DNA of 64,000 bases from Streptomyces sp. WMMC940. GTDB lineage: Bacteria > Actinomycetota > Actinomycetes > Streptomycetales > Streptomycetaceae. Of the stretch, positions 8,730 to 17,287 are shown one piece after another; position 1 is the stretch's first letter; each line of letters starts with the position of its first letter. The translations under genes were made by a program, and so were the position numbers. The stretch covers positions 3,929,001 to 3,993,000 of the forward strand of contig NZ_JAPZBC010000001.1 of the NCBI RefSeq assembly GCF_027460265.1. Reading direction: 5' to 3'. The notes under the pieces were generated by a model, which worked only from the letters and a program-made list of their open reading frames with translations, ran no database searches and was not told the origin of the DNA.

Positions 8730-9632
8730 TCAGTCGGCGATCAGGCCCTCGCGCAGCTGTGCCAACGTCCTTGTGAGCAGGCGGGAGACGTGCATCTGGG
8801 AGATGCCGACCTCCTCGCCGATCTGCGACTGCGTCATGTTGGCGAAGAAGCGCAGCATGATGATCTGCCGTTCGCGCGGCGGGAGTTTGGCCAGCAGCGG
8901 CTTCAGGGACTCGCGGTACTCGACGCCCTCCAACGCGCCGTCCTCGTAGCCGAGCCGGTCCGCCAGGGAGCCCTCGCCGCCGTCGTCCTCCGGCGACGGG
9001 GAGTCCAGCGAGGACGCCGTGTACGCGTTGCCCACGGCGAGGCCGTCGACCACGTCCTCCTCCGACACGCCCAGTACCGCGGCGAGTTCGGGCACCGTCG
9101 GGGAGCGGTCCAGCTTCTGGGCCAGCTCGTCGCTCGCCTTCGTCAGCGCGAGGCGCAGTTCCTGGAGCCGGCGCGGAACCCGTACCGACCAACTCGTGTC
9201 CCGGAAGAAGCGCTTGATCTCGCCGACCACGGTCGGCATGGCGAACGTCGGGAACTCCACGCCCCGTTCGCAGTCGAAGCGGTCGATCGCCTTGATGAGG
9301 CCGATGGTGCCGACCTGGACGATGTCCTCCATCGGCTCGTTGCGGCTGCGGAAGCGGGCCGCCGCGTAGCGCACCAGCGGCAGGTTGAGCTCGATGAGGG
9401 TGTCGCGCACATACGTGCGTTCGGGGCTGTCCTGGTCGAGCGCGGCCAGCCGCAGGAAGAGCGAGCGCGAGAGCGTGCGGGTGTCGAGGGCTTCGGGGGC
9501 CTCGGGCGGCAGATCCACGGCCACGTCCACGGACATGGGCGCGGACACCGGTTCGGGCGCCGGGAGCGCGTCGGGCGAGGGAGCGCTCTGCGTGAGCGTG
9601 AGCACCTTCGAGCTGCCCTGTTCTGCGGACAT
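8730..9632 (-). CDS. sigN: SigB/SigF-family RNA polymerase sigma factor (sigN-like)
   Basis: The 300-residue protein has a ~50-residue Pro/Ala-rich leader, then sigma regions: region 2 ([58 protein letters not shown]), region 3 (SPTVPELAAVLGVSEEDVVD) and region 4 ([37 protein letters not shown]). These are the signatures of the stress/sporulation SigB family. GGGGGTGG precedes the ATG. It lies beside and is about half identical to the next sigma gene, as sigN and sigF do in S. coelicolor; the name sigN rests on that remembered order. Activity of such factors is usually held by anti-sigma kinases, none of which is nearby. Confidence 0.85.
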   Translation of the reverse strand: MSAEQGSSKVLTLTQSAPSPDALPAPEPVSAPMSVDVAVDLPPEAPEALDTRTLSRSLFLRLAALDQDSPERTYVRDTLIELNLPLVRYAAARFRSRNEPMEDIVQVGTIGLIKAIDRFDCERGVEFPTFAMPTVVGEIKRFFRDTSWSVRVPRRLQELRLALTKASDELAQKLDRSPTVPELAAVLGVSEEDVVDGLAVGNAYTASSLDSPSPEDDGGEGSLADRLGYEDGALEGVEYRESLKPLLAKLPPRERQIIMLRFFANMTQSQIGEEVGISQMHVSRLLTRTLAQLREGLIAD

Positions 9633-9742
9633 GCCACCCCCTGGAGGTCGCGGACGGTCGCGTCGGCCACGACCATCGGAGGAACGCAGCCTCCACCTGA
9701 ATACCGGAGGCGGGGCCGCGGCAAACGCGGTTTCCGCAGAAT

Positions 9743-9782
9743 GTCACATGTCGGCAACACGCTGTAGTGACATGTCGACAAC
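9743..9782 (-). promoter_or_regulatory. Two 16-bp near-identical direct repeats upstream of the sigN-like gene
   Basis: Read on the minus strand, GTTGTCGACATGTCAC (9782-9767) and GTTGCCGACATGTGAC (9758-9743) differ at two positions and start 24 bp apart. Each contains GACATGT, close to a palindrome. They lie 110-150 bp before the ATG at 9632 and are a candidate activator or repressor site. No binding protein can be named. Confidence 0.5.
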
Positions 9783-9866
9783 GGAGCGTCAAATCAGCGC
9801 AGGAAAAGGGGGGTATGCGGCTTTCGCTCCACTCGAAATGGTCTGAAAGGGGTCTACCCGTTTCGG

Positions 9867-10700
9867 TTACGCCTCGATCCTGTTTGCGGATCTCAATCGT
9901 GCGAAGCTGCGGGCGAGGAGCCTTGACACATGCATCTGCGAGACCCCCAGTTCGGCGCTGATCTGGGACTGCGTCAGATTGCTGTAGTAGCGCAGCAGCA
10001 GGATCCGCTGTTCGCGCTCGGGCAGTTGTACGAGGAGATGGCGTACGAGGTCGCGGTGCTCGACCCCGGCGAGCGCGGGGTCCTCGTAGCCCAGCCGGTC
10101 CAGCAGCCCCGGCAGTCCGTCGCCCTCCTGTGCGGCCTCCAGTGACGTCGCGTGGTACGACCGGCCCGCCTCGATGCAGGCGAGGACCTCGTCCTCGGAG
10201 ATCTTCAGCCGTTCCGCGATCTCGGCCGTCGTCGGGGACCGCCCGTGCGTCGTCGTCAGGTCCTCCGTCGCGCCGTTGACCTGCACCCAGAGCTCGTGCA
10301 ACCGGCGGGGCACGTGCACGGTCCGCACGTTGTCGCGGAAGTATCGTTTGATCTCGCCGACCACGGTGGGCATCGCGAACGTCGGGAACTGCACGCCCCG
10401 CTCGGGGTCGAAGCGGTCGATCGCGTTGATCAGGCCGATCGTGCCGACCTGGACCACGTCCTCCATCGGCTCGTTGCGGCTGCGGAAACGTGCCGCCGCA
10501 TAACGGACCAGGGGCAGGTTCGCCTCGATGAGCGCGGCCCGGACGCGGGTGTGCTCGGGTGTGCCGGGCTCCAGGTCCTTCAGCTGGGCGAAGAGCACCT
10601 GGGTCAGCGCCCTGGTGTCCGCGCCCCGGCTCTGCTTGGTCCGGCCCTCGGTCTCGTTCTGGGGCGGCACTTGAGGCGCTGTACTGGCCGGCACGGTCAC
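9867..10700 (-). CDS. sigF: SigB/SigF-family RNA polymerase sigma factor (sigF-like)
   Basis: The 277-residue protein has a short 25-residue leader, region 2 ([58 protein letters not shown]), region 3 ([18 protein letters not shown]) and region 4 ([36 protein letters not shown]). The GTG start at 10700 follows GAAGGGGTGG. The length and gene order (next to sigN, one small gene from tRNA-Ser and tadA) match SigF, the late sporulation sigma factor of Streptomyces. Four GTTGAC repeats lie just upstream. Confidence 0.87.
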   Translation of the reverse strand: MTVPASTAPQVPPQNETEGRTKQSRGADTRALTQVLFAQLKDLEPGTPEHTRVRAALIEANLPLVRYAAARFRSRNEPMEDVVQVGTIGLINAIDRFDPERGVQFPTFAMPTVVGEIKRYFRDNVRTVHVPRRLHELWVQVNGATEDLTTTHGRSPTTAEIAERLKISEDEVLACIEAGRSYHATSLEAAQEGDGLPGLLDRLGYEDPALAGVEHRDLVRHLLVQLPEREQRILLLRYYSNLTQSQISAELGVSQMHVSRLLARSFARLRSANRIEA

Positions 10701-10725
10701 GCCACCCCTTCACGGGTCGAACGGC

Positions 10726-10768
10726 GTCAACCCCAGGCGTCAACCCCAGAGGTCAACGTCGGGTCAAC
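10726..10768 (-). promoter_or_regulatory. Four GTTGAC direct repeats upstream of the sigF-like gene
   Basis: The minus strand carries GTTGAC at 10731-10726, 10744-10739, 10757-10752 and 10768-10763, spaced 13, 13 and 11 bp. The first two are in a longer unit GGGGTTGACGCC-like. They begin 26 bp before the GTG start. They could be stacked -35-like elements or a repeat-binding regulator site. Confidence 0.5.
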
Positions 10769-10867
10769 TCATCCATCAAAAGCGGTCATAGCATCACAAC
10801 ACAGATCCACCGCGTTCAAGCACCCCATGACGCCGTGTTGAGGGCAAGTTGGTGCATAAGTGAAGAA

Positions 10868-10893
10868 AGCCCCGCACCTCTACGGTGGGGGCT
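10868..10893 (-). terminator. Terminator of the 53-residue membrane peptide gene
   Basis: AGCCCC(G)CACC and GGTGGGGGCT pair over 10 bp with one bulged G and a 5-nt loop. On the minus strand the hairpin is followed by TTTCTTCA, a partial T tract. It lies 114 bp after the stop of the small gene at 11007. Confidence 0.6.
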
Positions 10894-11006
10894 GAAGGGT
10901 CCGGGAGGGCGGGCGGCTCGGTGGTCGCCATCGGCGATCACCCGCGTGGTGACACCTCGCACCGCCGACCGGCTGCGTCCGGGTGGGGCACCACGTCCGG
11001 GGAGAC

Positions 11007-11168
11007 CTAGTTGACGAGCTGTGACATGAACTCGCCGACGCCCTGCGCGGCACTCGATATGCCCTCGAAGCCCACCTGGACGAGCTCGGCCGCCCGGGCC
11101 GGGGAATTGATGATCGTGTACAGCACGAAGACGACGACCACATAGAGAGCGATCTTCTTCGTTTGCAC
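11007..11168 (-). CDS. 53-residue single-span membrane peptide, conserved-looking small gene
   Basis: This gene is short and begins with GTG at 11168. The peptide starts MQTKKIALYVVVVFVLYTII, a basic tip and one membrane helix, then NSPARAAELVQVGFEGI and a mildly amphipathic tail ending MSQLVN. The third-position GC bias is as in neighbouring genes and the frame is closed on both sides by strong stop context. A hairpin terminator follows. It sits between the sigF-like gene and tRNA-Ser on the same strand. Function unknown; a role in development is only suggested by position. Confidence 0.7.
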   Translation of the reverse strand: MQTKKIALYVVVVFVLYTIINSPARAAELVQVGFEGISSAAQGVGEFMSQLVN

Positions 11169-11574
11169 CACTGGTCCCTGCCTCCCCTGCGGCCCCTGTG
11201 CGGACGCGTGAGTCTAACCGAGCGTTCAGGGACCGAGGACCCTGCCGCCGGTGACCTTCCTCCGCCCGCGGAGGGCGTCCCCACCAGCGGAATCGGGGGT
11301 GAACCCGGAGGATCCGGCAGGAATCCGATGGGTGGGGGAACCGTGCCCCGCCACGCGGGCCACAGCTGCCTGCTCCTCCCGAGCGGCGGTGCCGGACCGG
11401 CGGGCGCGTCGCCTCGGGGGAAGCGGTGGGTCCCCCGACCCCGCCTCCCCCGACCGGACGGAAGCCCCGGCCCGATCCCCCGAACGGCCGGGGCCTCCCC
11501 GTGCGTGCGCCGTGCCCGCGCCGCGAGGCCGCCCGCGTCCGGGCGCCCGTGCGCGGGGCGCACGCGTACATGAT

Positions 11575-11611
11575 GAAGGGCCCCGGGCTGGAACTAGCGA
11601 CGGGGCCCTTC
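11575..11611 (-). terminator. Terminator downstream of tRNA-Ser(CGA)
   Basis: GAAGGGCCCC (11575-11584) and GGGGCCCTTC (11602-11611) form a 10-bp perfect stem 8 bp from the 3' end of the minus-strand tRNA. Confidence 0.65.
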
Positions 11612-11618
11612 ACAGGAG

Positions 11619-11703
11619 CGGTAGCGGAGGGATTTGAACCCTCGGTGACTTGCGCCACACTCGCTTTCGAGGCGAGCTCCTTCGGCCGCTCGGACACGCT
11701 ACC
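11619..11703 (-). tRNA. tRNA-Ser (anticodon CGA)
   Basis: The minus strand gives a class II tRNA of 85 nt: acceptor GGTAGCG pairing with CGCTACC, anticodon stem CTCGC/GCGAG with loop CTCGAAA (anticodon CGA), a long variable arm and T arm GAGGGTTCAAATCCCTC. No CCA is encoded. tadA lies just upstream on the same strand. Confidence 0.95.
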
Positions 11704-11751
11704 GGGAGAGAGCTTAGCCCAAGGTGGGCCGTGCTCTGAAATCGATATCGA

Positions 11752-12261
11752 TCAGCAGTCGGGAAGGCCGTCCCGCAGCCCCTCCCCGGCATCACCGCGA
11801 GGGCCCCGGAAGAACGCCGTGAGCTGCTGTGCGCACTCGGCCTCCAGCACTCCGTGGATCACCTCCGGGCGGTGGTTGAGCCGCCGGTCCCGTACGACGT
11901 CCCAGAGCGAGCCCGCCGCGCCCGCCTTCTCGTCGCGGGCGCCGTAGACCACCCGGTCCACCCTGGACAGCACCAGGGCGCCCGCGCACATCGTGCACGG
12001 CTCCAGCGTGACGACGAGCGTGCAGCCGGTCAGCCGCCAGCTCCCGCGCACCACGGCCGCCCGCCGGAGCGCGAGGACCTCGGCGTGCCCGGTGGGGTCG
12101 CCGGTCAGCTCGCGCTCGTTGTGGCCGGCCGCCAGGACCGTGCCGTCCTCGGCCAGCACGACGGCGCCGACCGGGACGTCCCCGGCCAGCGGCGCACGTG
12201 CGGCCTCGTCCAGCGCGAGCCGCATGGGCGCCTCCCACGGTGCCCTGACCGGGTCCGTCAC
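11752..12261 (-). CDS. tadA: tRNA adenosine(34) deaminase TadA
   Basis: The 169-residue cytidine-deaminase-fold enzyme has the zinc site HAEVLAL (His-Ala-Glu) and PCTMCAGALVLSRVDRVVYG (two Cys). It converts A34 to inosine in tRNA-Arg(ACG). The GTG start (12261) shares one base with the stop of the upstream gene (TAGTG), so its translation is coupled; an internal ATG (MRLALDEAA) gives the more usual N-terminus of the family and could be a second start. Confidence 0.93.
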   Translation of the reverse strand: MTDPVRAPWEAPMRLALDEAARAPLAGDVPVGAVVLAEDGTVLAAGHNERELTGDPTGHAEVLALRRAAVVRGSWRLTGCTLVVTLEPCTMCAGALVLSRVDRVVYGARDEKAGAAGSLWDVVRDRRLNHRPEVIHGVLEAECAQQLTAFFRGPRGDAGEGLRDGLPDC

Positions 12262-12776
12262 TAGCGGACGGCCTCCAGCATCTCGGAAGCGCCGAGGGTG
12301 TCGGCGATCTCGGTCAGTGCGTCCGAGCTGAGCGCGTAGAGCTCCTTGGCGGACATCCCGAGGTCGGCGAGCAGCTCGGAGTCGCCGAGCGGCCCGACCG
12401 GGACCGCGTCGGAGTCGTCGGCCGAGTCCTCCTCGGCCTCCGGTTCGCCGTCCTCCGTGCCGTCGAGGTCGAGCGAGTCCAGCTCGTCATCCTCCTCGTC
12501 CTTGCCGAGCAGCTCGTCCGTGAGCATCGCCCCGTAGGAGGAGCGTGCCGCCGAGGCAGCGTCCGAGACGAAGACACGAGGATCGTCCTCGCCGTCCACC
12601 CGGACGATGCCGAACCATGTGTCTTCCTGCTCGATGAAGGCGAGCACCGTGTCCTCGTTCACCGAGGCATCGCGGGCCAGGTCGGCCAGATCCGACAGGG
12701 TCTCCACATCGTCGAGCTCTGTGTCGCTCGCTACCCACCCGTCTTCGGTGCGCGCGAGCAGTGCGGCGAAGTACAC
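12261..12776 (-). CDS. TadA-associated protein (conserved actinobacterial)
   Basis: The 171-residue protein starts at GTG 12776 (RBS GGGAGAG): MYFAALLARTEDGWVASDTE. Residues 1-85 form an alpha/beta region (LAFIEQEDTWFGIVRVDGED); residues ~95-135 are a highly acidic Asp/Glu stretch; the end is helical (ELLADLGMSAKELYAL ... TLGASEMLEAVR). It overlaps tadA by one base and such proteins are known as tRNA adenosine deaminase-associated. Its biochemical role is not established; a partner of TadA is inferred from coupling. Confidence 0.85.
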   Translation of the reverse strand: MYFAALLARTEDGWVASDTELDDVETLSDLADLARDASVNEDTVLAFIEQEDTWFGIVRVDGEDDPRVFVSDAASAARSSYGAMLTDELLGKDEEDDELDSLDLDGTEDGEPEAEEDSADDSDAVPVGPLGDSELLADLGMSAKELYALSSDALTEIADTLGASEMLEAVR

Positions 12777-12958
12777 CGTGACTCTCCCACTGATCAGAGT
12801 TGTGACGACCGGCGGAGCGCTGCTCGTGCCCCGCCCACTCGGAATCGTGGCAGAAACAGCGGCTTCGCGAGAGGTCTTCCGGCGTTGCGTCGTGCACGCG
12901 TTCAGCGAGAGGGCCCGCCGAACGGCGGCGCAGGGGTCCGTCCAGGGGACACCGAGGC

Positions 12959-13165
12959 TCACCAGCGGAAGGAGCGCATGCGCATCGCCTGGCGCATCCG
13001 CGCCGTGCGGGCGCGTCGGGGCTGGACGCGGTCACGCAAGGCCTTCGCCTCGTGCAGTTCGCGGAGGAACTGGGCGCGCCGGCGCCTGCGCTCGGCGTCG
13101 ATCTCCTCCTGTTCCTGCCGCGGTTCCCGCCGCTGCTCCCGGTCCTGCTGATCCCGCTCCGGCAT
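12959..13165 (-). CDS. Small Arg/Glu-rich hypothetical protein
   Basis: The 68-residue protein is almost wholly charged helix: [19 protein letters not shown], then [20 protein letters not shown] and the end [12 protein letters not shown]. The C-terminal MRMRxFRW end is one I associate with a conserved Streptomyces family next to upp. ATG 13165 is chosen because GAGGTGG lies 8 nt upstream. It diverges from upp. A coiled coil or nucleic-acid-binding tail is possible; function unknown. Confidence 0.65.
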   Translation of the reverse strand: MPERDQQDREQRREPRQEQEEIDAERRRRRAQFLRELHEAKALRDRVQPRRARTARMRQAMRMRSFRW

Positions 13166-13252
13166 CGGCCACACCACCTCGGTGCTGGAAGGCTATGTCC
13201 CACCTTCCCGCCGGAGGCCGCGTCCACGCCAGCCCCGGCTACTGTTGGGTCC

Positions 13253-13888
13253 ATGCGGATCCACGTCGTCGACCACCCCTTGGTGGCGCACAAACTCACC
13301 ACCCTGCGCGACCGGCGCACGGACTCCCCCACCTTCCGGCGCCTCGCCGACGAGCTGGTGACCCTGCTCGCGTACGAGGCCACGCGTGATGTGCGCACCG
13401 AGCAGATCGACATCGAGACGCCGGTGTCGGCGACCACGGGAGTGAAGCTCTCCCGTCCGCGGCCCCTGGTGGTGCCGATCCTGCGGGCCGGTCTCGGCAT
13501 GCTCGACGGCATGGTGCGGCTGCTGCCGACCGCCGAGGTGGGCTTCCTCGGCATGATCCGCAATGAGGAGACCCTGGAGGCGTCGACGTATGCGACGCGC
13601 ATGCCGGAGGACCTCTCGGGCCGCCAGGTGTACGTCCTCGACCCCATGCTGGCCACGGGCGGCACGCTGGTCGCGGCGATCCAGGAGCTGATCAAGCGCG
13701 GTGCCGACGATGTGACGGCGGTCGTGCTGCTGGCTGCGCCGGAGGGTGTCGAGGTGATGGAGCGCGAGCTCGCGGGCACGCCGGTGACGGTCGTGACGGC
13801 CTCCGTCGACGAGCGGCTCAACGAGCACGGCTACATCGTTCCGGGTCTGGGCGACGCGGGCGACCGGATGTACGGCGCGGCCGAGTAG
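13253..13888 (+). CDS. upp: Uracil phosphoribosyltransferase
   Basis: The 211-residue enzyme joins uracil and PRPP to make UMP in pyrimidine salvage. It shows the type I PRTase fold: N-terminal [27 protein letters not shown], the PRPP loop [13 protein letters not shown] and the uracil-binding end [22 protein letters not shown] at 13240-13245 lies 7 nt before ATG 13253 with no RBS in between, so the mRNA may be leaderless. Confidence 0.97.
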   Translation: MRIHVVDHPLVAHKLTTLRDRRTDSPTFRRLADELVTLLAYEATRDVRTEQIDIETPVSATTGVKLSRPRPLVVPILRAGLGMLDGMVRLLPTAEVGFLGMIRNEETLEASTYATRMPEDLSGRQVYVLDPMLATGGTLVAAIQELIKRGADDVTAVVLLAAPEGVEVMERELAGTPVTVVTASVDERLNEHGYIVPGLGDAGDRMYGAAE

Positions 13889-13908
13889 GACTCGCCGCCC
13901 GGACGCCG

Positions 13909-13932
13909 GGACCGGCCTCCCGGCGCCGGTCC
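13909..13932. terminator. Hairpin after upp
   Basis: GGACCGGC (13909-13916) and GCCGGTCC (13925-13932) form an 8-bp stem. A second stem (CTCGCAC at 13932, GTGCGAG at ~13950) follows at once. They sit between the convergent ends of upp and the LytR_C gene. Confidence 0.5.
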
Positions 13933-13996
13933 TCGCACACCCCGGAGCGGGCGTGCGAGGTGTGCGCGGGCCGTACGGCCGCGGGGAGCGAGGCGT

Positions 13997-14620
13997 TCAG
14001 CCGCACTCGCCCGGCGCGGGCTCGGGCTCGGCCAGTGCGGCCAGCGCCTTGTCCGCGACGGGTTTGGTGTTCAGCGTCTTGAAGGCCGTGCCGATGATCA
14101 GGTCGACGTCCGCGGAGGTGCGGGCGTCGGCCTTCACCTGGGCGCCGGCGAGCTGGGTGCCCAGCACGCCGAACGACCCCTCGTAGGCGCCCGGCGCGCC
14201 CAGCAGAATTCCGGGGCCGGGCACCTTCTTGTCGTACTCCGCCGGGGCGTTGCCCACCTTGCCGATGTTGAAGCCGCGCTTCTGCAACTCGTCGGCGGTG
14301 GCCTTGGCCAGTCCGCTGCGCGGGGTGGCGTTGTAGACGTTGACGGTGATCTGGGCGGGCCTCGGCGGTGGCGGCGCGGTCGACGGTGCGGACCGCGGCT
14401 TGCACGCCGCGGCCCGGCTCTTGGCGCCGGCCTTCTTGGCATCGTCCGAGAAGGCGTCGATGAGCTGCAGCGTTCCCCACCCGCCGAGGCCGATGACGGC
14501 CACGGCTGCGACGACTGCGAGCACGACCTTGCGGCGGCGACGGGGGCGGCGCATACGTGGATAGGCGTTGCCCGTAATGCGGTACTTTCCGCCCATGCCT
14601 GGGGGAGTGAGCATGCTCAT
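13997..14620 (-). CDS. Membrane protein with LytR C-terminal (LytR_C) domain
   Basis: The 207-residue protein has a basic N-terminus (PRMRRPRRRRK), one membrane helix at ~residues 31-50 (VVLAVVAAVAVIGLGGWGTL), a Pro-rich linker and an outer domain of ~110 residues: ITVNVYNATPRSGLAKATAD, LQKRGFNIGKVGNAP and a DVDLIIGTAF core. This is the domain found at the end of some LytR-CpsA-Psr proteins, here alone. A cell-envelope role is likely but no activity is known. Confidence 0.87.
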   Translation of the reverse strand: MSMLTPPGMGGKYRITGNAYPRMRRPRRRRKVVLAVVAAVAVIGLGGWGTLQLIDAFSDDAKKAGAKSRAAACKPRSAPSTAPPPPRPAQITVNVYNATPRSGLAKATADELQKRGFNIGKVGNAPAEYDKKVPGPGILLGAPGAYEGSFGVLGTQLAGAQVKADARTSADVDLIIGTAFKTLNTKPVADKALAALAEPEPAPGECG

Positions 14621-14774
14621 GGGCGCAGCGTAGTGCGGTCCGCTGGCTATGCCTACTTAACGATCATCCGCTTGCGTCCGTATGGACGCGAAGCTGCGCC
14701 TTACGGGTCGCGAGGCTGCGCCCGACGGGGGCGCGGGGAGGGCCGAACGGGTCGCCCGCGGCGGGCGGTCCGGG

Positions 14775-15071
14775 TCAGTCCAGTTCGAGCACCCGGGCGT
14801 GCAGCACCTGGCGCTGCTGGAGTGCAGCGCGCACGGCGCGGTGCAGCCCGTCCTCGAGGTAGAGGTCACCCTGCCACTTCACGACATGGGCGAACAGGTC
14901 CCCGTAGAAGGTCGAGTCCTCGGCGAGGAGGGTCTCGAGGTCCAGCTGGCCCTTGGTGGTCACGAGCTGATCGAGGCGGACCGGGCGCGGCGCGACATCC
15001 GCCCACTGCCGGGTGCTTTCCCGGCCGTGGTCGGGATACGGCCGCCCGTTTCCGATGCGCTTGAAGATCAC
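14775..15071 (-). CDS. Conserved 98-residue protein (VapB-antitoxin-annotated family, ParB-like core)
   Basis: The protein starts MIFKRIGNGRPYPDHGREST and ends LYLEDGLHRAVRAALQQR-QVLHARVLELD. The DGxHR ... ARV pattern resembles the core of ParB/sulfiredoxin-type domains. As I recall, this actinobacterial family is often labelled VapB-like antitoxin, but no PIN toxin lies beside it, so a toxin-antitoxin role is doubtful. It follows the LytR_C gene on the same strand after 154 bp. Function unknown. Confidence 0.75.
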   Translation of the reverse strand: MIFKRIGNGRPYPDHGRESTRQWADVAPRPVRLDQLVTTKGQLDLETLLAEDSTFYGDLFAHVVKWQGDLYLEDGLHRAVRAALQQRQVLHARVLELD

Positions 15072-15180
15072 ACGGAAAGCCTACCGGGCAAGCGGCGGTC
15101 GGCGCAGCCAGGCAGCGCCGGTGGGATGCTGAACAAAACCCCGCAAAAGCCTCGCAAACCCGGAAGATGGGGGCCGTGTC

Positions 15181-15530
15181 ATGACTGAGCCCGAGCAACC
15201 GACCTCGTCCGCGGGCCCGTCCGGGGCGGCCGACCCTCCGCCGAGGCGCGAGGGATCGCCTCCGGCGACGCCTTTGAGGGGCCCGACCGCGAACCGGGTG
15301 CCCTGGCTCCACGACGGCCGGTGCCTGCCCAGGGCGCCCGTTCGGATCCCCTCGGCATGGCCGGGGAGGGAAGAAGCTCGTGGAGCGAGCCGCGCAGGTG
15401 GGCCAGGAGTGGCAGGCCGAGGGATTCCCCGCGGGGTCTGTGCACGTCCCTGGCCCGTTCGGTCGGCACCCGGCTGGGCCGGGAGATCTCCCGCTCCCTC
15501 TCCGGCACGGCCCGCAGGCGTCGACGGTAG
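15181..15530 (+). pseudogene. Remnant of a HerA-like (DUF853) ATPase gene
   Basis: The three forward frames carry in order pieces that match my memory of the Streptomyces DUF853 helicase-like ATPase: MTEPEQPTSSAGPSG (15181 on), IASGDAFEGPDREPGAL, LHDGRCLPRAPVRIP, LGM, then after a gap VERAAQVGQEWQAEGFP and the C-terminus SVGTRLGREISRSLSGTARR with stop at 15528-15530. The pieces lie in different frames and the Walker A/B core (about 400 residues) is missing. The gene is therefore broken by a large internal deletion plus several small indels. In related genomes an intact gene would be expected at this place. Confidence 0.75.
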
Positions 15531-15571
15531 GGCGGCGCGGCGGGGCGGCGGGGCGGCGGACCCGACGGGCG

Positions 15572-15648
15572 GACGCCGGCGGGGCTTCGGGGAAGCGCCG
15601 CCGGCGTCGGGAGCGAGGAACCCGTCCCGCGGTTCGTGCGGGACGGGT
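15572..15648 (-). terminator. Two tandem hairpins downstream of the M28 peptidase gene
   Basis: GACGCCGGCGG (15572-15582) pairs with CCGCCGGCGTC (15598-15608), and ACCCGTCCCGC (15620-15630) with GCGGGACGGGT (15638-15648). Both stems are 11 bp and perfect. They lie just beyond the stop of the minus-strand peptidase gene at 15671 and also past the ATPase remnant. Confidence 0.6.
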
Positions 15649-15670
15649 CCGGGGAGCGCGGCTCCCGCCG

Positions 15671-17236
15671 CTACTCGGTGACCTCGTGGTCGTGGCCGTC
15701 GTGCAGACCGCCGCCGCTGCCCGTGTCGCCGTCCGTCGGGACGGTGACGACCGGCTTGCGCAGCGAGCTCAGGTCGTGCGCGTACGTGCCGGCGGCGTTG
15801 GCGATGACGTCGATGTTGACGTCGAACGCCTTCATGTTGACGTTCTTGATGTCGTCGCACTTGGCGTGGTAGCACGCGTCGTACGCGACGCCCGCCGTGC
15901 CGCCGAACTTCTCGGCCTGAGCGGCTGACTTGATGCCCTCGGCGCCGGTGAAGGTGCCGCCGGACGGGATGCCGGCCTCGACGAACGGGCCGTAGTCGGA
16001 GCGGCCCGTGAAGTCCGTGCCCTCGTGGGGCGCGCCCACGCGGTCCATGAACTCGTTGATGTCGCGCTCCAGCTGGGCCGAGCCCGCCGGACCGGCCGGT
16101 GCGCCGACGCCGTCGGAGTTGTCGCCGTCGTACACGAACAGGCCGTAGTTCGGGGACGCGATCATGTCGAAGTTCAGGTAGAGCTTGATCTCCTTCTTGC
16201 CCAGGTCGCTCAGGTTCGCGACGTAGTGCTCGGAGCCCAGCAGACCGTTCTCCTCGGCGCCCCACCAGGCGAACCGCAGCTTGTTGGCGGGCCGCTTCTC
16301 CGCCTTGGCGAGCTCCAGTGCGACCTCGAGCAGTCCGGCCGAGCCGGAGCCGTTGTCGTTGATGCCGGGGCCGGCGGTCACGGAGTCGAGGTGGGCGCCC
16401 AGCATCACGGTGTTGGCGGCGTTCCCGTGCCGCGTCTCCGCGATGACGTTGCGAGTGGTCCGCTTCTCCTGGAGCTGGCGGATCTCGAAGTCGATGCTCA
16501 CAGGGCCCTTGGCCAGGTCCTCGGCGAGCTTGGCGCCCTCGGCCTGGGTGATGCCGCCGGTCGGTATCTTCCCCGACTCGGGGGCGCCGAGGGTGCCGGC
16601 GAGGGATCCCTCGGTGTTGTTGTAGATGACCGCGCCGATCGCGCCGGCGGCGGCCGCGTTCTCCTGCTTGGCGGCGAAGGTGCAGCCGCCGCGCTTGATC
16701 AGCGCCACCTTGCCGGTGAAGGTCCCGGAGGCGAAGTCAGCGGGCTCGCAGCCCGTGGTGCCGTCGGCGTCGACGGGGACGGCGGCCAGATCGGCCTTCA
16801 CGCCGCCCACGGGGGTCGACTTGGTGTACGTCATCGCCGATATCGCGATGTCGCGCGGCGCGGGGGAGACCACCGACAGCCTCTCGGCCTGGGTCTCGGT
16901 GTAGATGAAGTCGAAGTTCTGGTACGAGACGTCGTACCCGGCCTTCTTCAGCTGCTGGTAGACGTACGCGGCGGAGGCGTCGTAACCCAGCGAACCGGCG
17001 GCGCGGTGACCGCCGGTGCTGTCGGCTATCTGCTGGAACTTCTGCAGGTGCTTGAAAGCGTCCTTGGCGGACGACTTGTGGACCAGCTTCTTGGAGAGCT
17101 TGGCCGCTTCCTTCGCCGCTCTCTCGGCGGGGTCGTGCCGGTGAGCGGTTGCGGGCGAGGCGGATGCCAGCAGGAGCGGGGTCGCAAGTGCGGCTGCGGC
17201 CACGGTGGCCACTGCTCTGCGATGGGTTGCGTTCAC
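15671..17236 (-). CDS. Secreted M28-family zinc aminopeptidase with PA domain
   Basis: The 521-residue protein has a signal peptide (residues 1-31, ending SASPATA), a PA insert at ~165-270 (GKVALIKRGGCTFAAKQENA) and the M28 catalytic domain: HLDSV (Zn His-Asp), GINDNGSGSAGLLE (bridging Asp), WWGAEENGLLGS (catalytic Glu pair), YLNFDMI and a final ligand His in CYHAKCDD. The C-terminal tail is Gly/His rich. GTG 17236 is chosen for its GGAAGGA RBS and signal peptide; an upstream ATG adds 22 non-signal residues. It should release N-terminal amino acids outside the cell. Confidence 0.93.
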   Translation of the reverse strand: MNATHRRAVATVAAAALATPLLLASASPATAHRHDPAERAAKEAAKLSKKLVHKSSAKDAFKHLQKFQQIADSTGGHRAAGSLGYDASAAYVYQQLKKAGYDVSYQNFDFIYTETQAERLSVVSPAPRDIAISAMTYTKSTPVGGVKADLAAVPVDADGTTGCEPADFASGTFTGKVALIKRGGCTFAAKQENAAAAGAIGAVIYNNTEGSLAGTLGAPESGKIPTGGITQAEGAKLAEDLAKGPVSIDFEIRQLQEKRTTRNVIAETRHGNAANTVMLGAHLDSVTAGPGINDNGSGSAGLLEVALELAKAEKRPANKLRFAWWGAEENGLLGSEHYVANLSDLGKKEIKLYLNFDMIASPNYGLFVYDGDNSDGVGAPAGPAGSAQLERDINEFMDRVGAPHEGTDFTGRSDYGPFVEAGIPSGGTFTGAEGIKSAAQAEKFGGTAGVAYDACYHAKCDDIKNVNMKAFDVNIDVIANAAGTYAHDLSSLRKPVVTVPTDGDTGSGGGLHDGHDHEVTE

Positions 17237-17287
17237 AGAGGTCCTTCCCGGTGCGAACGAGGTTGAGGGGAAGCTAGCGATCTCTGA

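Noticed and set aside
14775..15071. VapBC toxin-antitoxin locus
   Set aside because: No PIN-domain partner adjoins this small conserved gene, so I kept it as a protein of unknown function.
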